The notes under the pieces: model-generated
Databases searched by the model: none
Told to the model about the DNA's origin: nothing
What the model saw: the letters and a program-made list of their open reading frames with translations, nothing else
Shown here: piece after piece, positions 60,144-64,000 of the stretch
Numbering within the stretch: the first letter of the stretch is position 1
Layout of the letters: each line of letters starts with the position of its first letter
NCBI GenBank assembly: GCA_049323655.1
Contig: JBMONO010000024.1
Span: forward strand, 1-64,000
Length of the DNA: 64,000 nt
Reading direction: 5' to 3'
Origin: DB1 sp049323655
Lineage (GTDB): Bacteria > Desulfobacterota > Desulfobulbia > Desulfobulbales > SURF-16
Program-made: the position numbers and the translations under genes

Positions 60144-60923
60144 TTATTCCGCTGCGGCACCGGCACCGGCTATGGCGTCGGCCTGGGAGGCAGCGGCCAT
60201 CGCCTCGGCCAGGGAGTCGTCGGTTTCCACTGCCTCGCCGCGGCGGGCCTTGCCAGCCAGCACCGCATCGGCGATCTTCGAGGTGATGAGTTTGATGGAG
60301 CGGATGGCGTCGTCGTTACCGGGAATCAGGTAATCAATACCGTCCGGATCACAGTTGGTGTCGGCAATGGCAATCACCGGAATGCCGAGACGATTGGCCT
60401 CGTCCACCGCAATATCCTCCCGTTTTGGATCAACAACGAAAATTGCCGACGGCAGACCTTTCATATTCTTGATGCCGCCCAGGTTGCGCTCCAGTTTGCC
60501 GAGCTCTTTTTCCATCCCCAGGGCCTCTTTTTTCTTGTAGCGGTGGATGCTGCCGTCGTCGATCATAGACTGAATCGATTTCAATCGCTCAATGGATTTC
60601 TTGATGGTCTGGAAGTTGGTCAGCATGCCGCCGAGCCAGCGGTGGTTGATGTAGTACATGCCGGCCCGTTCCGCCTCCTCGCGGATGATGTCCTGGGCCT
60701 GGCGTTTGGTCCCGACAAAGAGGATGGAGCCGCCGCGGGCTACGGTGTCGCTGACAAACTCATAGGCCGTGTTGAAGAGCGGCAGGGTCTTGTCGAGGTT
60801 GATGATGTAGATCTTGTTGCGAGCGCCGAAGATATAGGGTTTCATTTTCGGGTTCCAGCGCCGGGTCTGGTGGCCGAAGTGCAGACCGGCAACAAGCATT
60901 TCCTTCATTGTGATGTACGCCAT
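60144..60923 (-). CDS. rpsB: 30S ribosomal protein S2
   Basis: 259 residues from the ATG at 60923, preceded by AGGAG. LVAGLHFGHQTRRWNPKMKPYIFGARNKIYIINLDKT, WLGGMLTNF and PVIAIADTNCDPDGIDYLIPGNDDAIRSI are the S2 signatures. The C-terminal tail is Ala-rich. First gene of the nine-gene operon; S2 and Ts are usually autoregulated by S2 in the leader, but no leader structure could be confirmed here. Confidence 0.98.
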   Translation of the reverse strand: MAYITMKEMLVAGLHFGHQTRRWNPKMKPYIFGARNKIYIINLDKTLPLFNTAYEFVSDTVARGGSILFVGTKRQAQDIIREEAERAGMYYINHRWLGGMLTNFQTIKKSIERLKSIQSMIDDGSIHRYKKKEALGMEKELGKLERNLGGIKNMKGLPSAIFVVDPKREDIAVDEANRLGIPVIAIADTNCDPDGIDYLIPGNDDAIRSIKLITSKIADAVLAGKARRGEAVETDDSLAEAMAAASQADAIAGAGAAAE

Positions 60924-61226
60924 GGTGATTCTCCTGTGTTTTGGTTGCGCTTCCATCCCGTTTTCCCCAACCCCGAACGCGGGGCACCAGAGGGGTTTCT
61001 CAGGGATGTGTTTTATAAAAATCCAATCCTTTTACCACCCCGTCCGCCATTTTGCAAGGGGTTGCGGCCGCTGGAGATAAAAAACTTGACAGTGCCGCGA
61101 AAAATAAGCAGAGTTCGCGGTTTGTAGTTGGTGTCTTATTGGTCTTATTGGTCTTATTGGTCTTATTGGTCTGGTTGGTCTGGTTGGTCTGGTTGGCGAG
61201 GAGAGTGGGAGATTTGGTGGTTCGCG
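60924..61226. other. divergent leader region between rpsB and waaF
   Basis: This must carry promoters for both strands. A TTGACA (61087-61092) reads toward waaF, but no convincing -10 follows. The tandem repeat at 61133-61195 fills the waaF side. Confidence 0.4.
61133..61195 (+). repeat. seven-copy 9-bp tandem repeat in the waaF leader
   Basis: Four copies of GTCTTATTG are followed directly by three of GTCTGGTTG, ending about 31 bp before the waaF start. The unit is three codons and the whole array is open in the waaF frame. Confidence 0.93.
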
Positions 61227-62267
61227 ATGACAATGTCCTTACGGGAATATGCCCCGGCAAAAATTCTGATTCGTTCCACAAACTGGATCGGCGATGCCAT
61301 TATGACGACGCCGGCGGTGCGCACGATCCGGAAAAATTTCCCGGCCGCCGAGATCACCATGCTGGCCCAGCCCTGGATGGCCGATGTCTTTGCCGCCAGC
61401 CCCCATGTTGATCGACTTCTCTTTTACGACAAAAAGGGCAAACACCGGGGGATCGGTGGTCTGCTTCGCCTGAGCCGGCAGCTGCGGAAGGAGGGCTTTG
61501 ACATGGCCATTCTTTTACAGAACGCCTTTGAGGCCGCTTTTCTCGTGGCCATGGCAGGCATCCCGGTGCGGGCCGGCTACCGGCGTGACGCCCGTTCGCC
61601 GCTGCTGACCCACGGGGTGGATATCCGGTCCGAGGTGCGCCGAATGCATCAGGTCCATTATTATCAGGCCCTGCTGGCCGGCCTCGGTCTGACGCCGGGC
61701 AGCGATGAACTGTTCCTGCAACTGCAAGATGAGGATCTGGCCTTTGCCGCCCGGATGAAGCAGGAACAGGCCGCGCCGTTCGTCATCGGCCTCAATCCCG
61801 GCGCTGCCTATGGGCCGGCCAAATGCTGGCCGGCGGAACGGTACGGCCAGTTGGCCGCCATGCTCCATCACGAGTGCGGGGCGAAATGTTTCGTCTTCGG
61901 CACCAGGGCAGATGCGGCGCCCATCGACACCGTCGTCCGGCACGGCCCGACCTTTATCACCGGTCTGGCCGGACGCACCAGTCTGGGGCAGGCCATGGCC
62001 CTGATCAGCCTCTGCGACGCCTTTGTCACAAACGATTCGGGGCTGATGCACGTGGCGGCCGCCACCCGAACCCCTTTGGTGGCGATTTTCGGCTCCACCG
62101 ACGCGGTTGCCACCGGACCTTTTTCCGACCGGGCAGTGGTTGTCCAGAAGGAACTCGGCTGTCGGCCGTGCCTGAAGAAGACCTGCGCCGCCGATTTTCG
62201 CTGCATGCTCGACATCAGCGTTGCCGAGGTGGCGGCGCAGACCCGCGCCCTGTTGGAGATTTCATGA
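61227..62267 (+). CDS. waaF: lipopolysaccharide heptosyltransferase II
   Basis: 346 residues from the ATG at 61227, six bases after GGTGG; the next Met (61233) is possible. Family 9 glycosyltransferase features: ILIRSTNWIGDAIMTTPAVR, GYRRDARSPLLTHG, VIGLNPGAAYGPAKCWPAERY and TNDSGLMHVAAATRTPLVAIFGSTD. Cysteines near the end (LGCRPCLKKTC) are usual in WaaF. It adds the second L,D-heptose to the inner core of LPS. It overlaps gmhB by 4 bp (ATGA), forming an LPS-heptose operon. Confidence 0.95.
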   Translation: MTMSLREYAPAKILIRSTNWIGDAIMTTPAVRTIRKNFPAAEITMLAQPWMADVFAASPHVDRLLFYDKKGKHRGIGGLLRLSRQLRKEGFDMAILLQNAFEAAFLVAMAGIPVRAGYRRDARSPLLTHGVDIRSEVRRMHQVHYYQALLAGLGLTPGSDELFLQLQDEDLAFAARMKQEQAAPFVIGLNPGAAYGPAKCWPAERYGQLAAMLHHECGAKCFVFGTRADAAPIDTVVRHGPTFITGLAGRTSLGQAMALISLCDAFVTNDSGLMHVAAATRTPLVAIFGSTDAVATGPFSDRAVVVQKELGCRPCLKKTCAADFRCMLDISVAEVAAQTRALLEIS

Positions 62268-62845
62268 AACCTGCGGTATTTCTCGACAGGGATGGCACCA
62301 TCAATGAGCAGATGGGCTACATCAACCACATCAGCCGCTTTCACCTGCTGCCCGGCGCGGCGGCGGCGATCAGCCGCTTGAACCGGGCCGGAGTGCCGGT
62401 GCTGGTGGTCACCAATCAGTCCGGACTGGCCCGCGGCTATTTTCCCGAGAGTCTGCTCGTTGCGGTGCATGCGAAGATGGCCGCCGAACTGGCGGCTCAG
62501 CAGGCCCATGTCGACGCCGTCTACGTCTGTCCTCACCATCCCGAGGCCAAGGAGGAGCGCTTTCGTCTGGCCTGTGAGTGTCGCAAGCCGAAAACTGGTC
62601 TTTTTTGCCAGGCAGCCCGGGATCTCGATCTTGATCTCGGCCGTTCCTATGTCGTCGGCGACCGCTGGTCCGACCTCAAGGCCGCCGCCGGCTGCGGGGC
62701 CAAAGGGATTCTCGTACTGACCGGCTATGGCCGCGGCGATCTTGAGTATCTCGGACCTGTCCAGGCGATTCAACCCCATTTCATTGCCGAGGATCTGCAG
62801 GGGGCGGTAGCCTGGATTCTGTCTGATCTTGGAAGCAAACACTGA
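62264..62845 (+). CDS. gmhB: D-glycero-beta-D-manno-heptose 1,7-bisphosphate 7-phosphatase
   Basis: 193 residues of the HAD family. Motif I is VFLDRDGTIN, motif II is VVTNQSGLARG, the zinc-binding loop has CPHHPEA with CECRKPKTG, and motif IV is YVVGDRWSDLKAA. The four-residue zinc site and its GxxR-like context distinguish GmhB from histidinol phosphatases. It supplies ADP-heptose synthesis for the transferase encoded upstream. Confidence 0.95.
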   Translation: MKPAVFLDRDGTINEQMGYINHISRFHLLPGAAAAISRLNRAGVPVLVVTNQSGLARGYFPESLLVAVHAKMAAELAAQQAHVDAVYVCPHHPEAKEERFRLACECRKPKTGLFCQAARDLDLDLGRSYVVGDRWSDLKAAAGCGAKGILVLTGYGRGDLEYLGPVQAIQPHFIAEDLQGAVAWILSDLGSKH

Positions 62846-63539
62846 AAACCCGCCGGCACCCATTTCTCAGTTTTTTATCCATCAATTTGTTCGAGTCGAA
62901 GCTGGGTTGCGGATTTTGTCTATAAACCCATTGTTTTTGCTCGAAAAGTTCGCGTTGTTTCTTTGTTGACTCTCATTTTGAGAGTTCGTGCTGCTGTTCA
63001 TCGATCATATTGACTGTGCCGGTCATAAACACAGGATGCTTTTTCTTTATGTTATTTCCTTGTTATGTCAGCATGATAGCTTTGAAAAATGTAAGTTGGC
63101 ATGCCTTCTGCTTCCCTTTTGGTCAAGCAGATGACTTCAATATTTCAGGTGCCATACCATATTTTCAGTAGGCTGCGGACCAAAAAAAACATTTCGGACA
63201 ACATGTCGAAAGACCTAATCCTTATCAGAACAGGCGGAATTTTAGTGTGACCATTCTGTTCCCTTTAAAATCAAAATTTCAACAAACTGATAGGGAATTA
63301 TCGATAAGCAAATTTCTTCCTATAGATTTTCTATGCATTTATTTCGGGTTTACTGCATTCATGATTTTTTTTTAAAATAAATAGTTTGCGGTGCATCTTT
63401 GAGTGATTAATGCGGATTTATAATACAAATTGAACAGCGCTTACTTACTGAAAAAAGTGTGATTTCCTTTCATGGGTCAAAGACGGTATAGCTAATAACT
63501 CTTTTGTGGGATAGGAATTTGCGTTCGGAGTTGCAAGTG
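62846..63539. other. AT-rich intergenic region
   Basis: About 690 bp, clearly richer in A and T than the rest of the window. A small perfect hairpin ACTCTCA / TGAGAGT lies near 62968-62984. No reading frame, repeat family or clear terminator was seen. It may be a regulatory region of the right-edge sensor gene or the edge of transferred DNA. Confidence 0.4.
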
Positions 63540-64000
63540 ATGGGTGGTTTTATGGCGTATTTTACCGGGAGTTTGAAGAAAAAATCAGAAAAAAATTGGA
63601 TTTCTGGGAAAGAGAATGAAAAAACCAATCCAGATTTCGGTCAAAGAATAGCTGTTGCCGTAACTATAAGTATTATTGGAGTTGTTACTCTTTTTCTGCA
63701 AGGGATGCTTGCTTTTCTGCAAAATAATACAAGTCTCGCTTTGGCCGACCTTGGTGTTTCTCTTTTTCTCCTGATTAATCTGTTATATTTTTTGAAAATT
63801 GGAAATTACAATTTTGCTTGTTATCTTGCTATTTCGGCGGTCGGTATTTTTTATTTTTATCTTTTTGTCACGGGCGGAGTAAACAATACCGCTTACGTCT
63901 GGCTCTATACCTTTCCTTTGTTTGTCTTCTTTTTGCTTGGATCCAGCAAGGGAGCAGTGGCAACATTGGCGCTTTTTGTCCCGGTCGTCGTTTTTCTGTT
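63540..64000 (+). CDS. membrane sensor protein, 5' part only (cut by window edge)
   Basis: The open frame runs from ATG at 63540 (GGAG nine bases upstream) to the window end without a stop; 153 codons are visible. The alternative start is 63552. About 33 polar residues precede at least four or five membrane helices; GVNNTAYVWLYTFPLFVFFL is typical of the multi-helix sensor input of diguanylate cyclases and histidine kinases. The output domain is outside the window, so the enzyme class is unknown. Its codons are AT-rich compared with upstream genes. Confidence 0.72.
   Translation, partial: MGGFMAYFTGSLKKKSEKNWISGKENEKTNPDFGQRIAVAVTISIIGVVTLFLQGMLAFLQNNTSLALADLGVSLFLLINLLYFLKIGNYNFACYLAISAVGIFYFYLFVTGGVNNTAYVWLYTFPLFVFFLLGSSKGAVATLALFVPVVVFL

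Noticed and set aside
61087..61120. Sigma-70 promoter for waaF at TTGACA
   Set aside because: The -35 is perfect, but no acceptable -10 lies 16-18 bases downstream.
61128..61226. waaF start extended through the 9-bp repeat
   Set aside because: It would add a (YWS)n leader unlike any WaaF; the ATG at 61227 has a suitable ribosome-binding site.
1..64000. tRNA and rRNA genes
   Set aside because: I scanned intergenic regions for CCA-ending cloverleaf and rRNA signatures and saw none; a tRNAscan/Infernal run would settle it.

Overview
The window looks like a chromosomal piece of a Gram-negative anaerobe of the Desulfobacterota (sulfate or metal reducers related to Desulfobulbales or Desulfuromonadia). 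This is inferred from seven multiheme c-type cytochromes, a cytochrome/FeS/NrfD quinone-linked complex, sigma-54 regulators with PAS kinases, a Reg/Prr-type redox two-component pair and LPS heptose genes. The taxonomy is inference; no rRNA or tRNA gene was seen.

Region 1 (0.1-24.5 kb) is an electron-export locus. It holds an octaheme cytochrome, a PilZ protein, a decaheme cytochrome with an NHL beta-propeller, a RegB/RegA-like pair, a TusA-family protein and a second PilZ protein. It then holds two paralogous six-heme cytochromes whose motif order resembles Geobacter OmcS, the nanowire-forming cytochrome. Between the paralogs lie a large outer-membrane beta-barrel, three CsgG/LpoB-like secretion-type proteins, a parvulin prolyl isomerase, a 26-heme and a 16-heme cytochrome and an NHL propeller; a propeller lipoprotein follows the second paralog. 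The set (OmcS-like filament subunit, prolyl isomerase, channel-like proteins, beta-propeller) matches what I recall of the omcS-companion (osc) nanowire-assembly cluster. Both paralogs carry an unusual CX5CH third heme motif. Palindromic sites of RegA/PrrA type lie in front of several of these genes.

Region 2 (24.5-31.3 kb) holds a sensor kinase, an NrfD/HybB membrane subunit, a HybA-like FeS protein and a pentaheme cytochrome, behind a good sigma-54 promoter, followed by ftsH. Region 3 (31.5-41 kb) is a signalling block: an NtrC-type regulator with two PAS kinases that have cysteine-rich PAS domains, a CHASE4-HAMP-PAS protein lacking a transmitter, and a PAS-sigma-54 activator with a GAFTDA loop. 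Region 4 (41.3-50 kb) is mixed housekeeping: DUF4126, FKBP, cold shock protein, PII-like protein, nitroreductase, glycosyltransferase, GGDEF-EAL protein, RcnB-like protein and a small Lys-rich protein with a TTG start.

Region 5 (50.1-53.4 kb) is an accessory patch: a NUDIX protein fused to a membrane domain with an exact 426-bp tandem duplication of its 3' end, an orphan reading-frame fragment, stacked repeats, a RelBE-type toxin-antitoxin pair and a possible retroelement scar. Region 6 (53.4-63 kb) is the conserved rpsB-tsf-pyrH-frr-uppS-cdsA-dxr-rseP-tsaB operon on the minus strand, then divergent waaF-gmhB. The right edge cuts a membrane sensor gene.

Across 1.4-52.7 kb there are fifteen copies of two interspersed palindromic repeat families that share one terminal sequence (TGATGNNNTCGTAAAAA). 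Several of their ends coincide exactly with stop codons of adjacent genes. None lies in the core operon.
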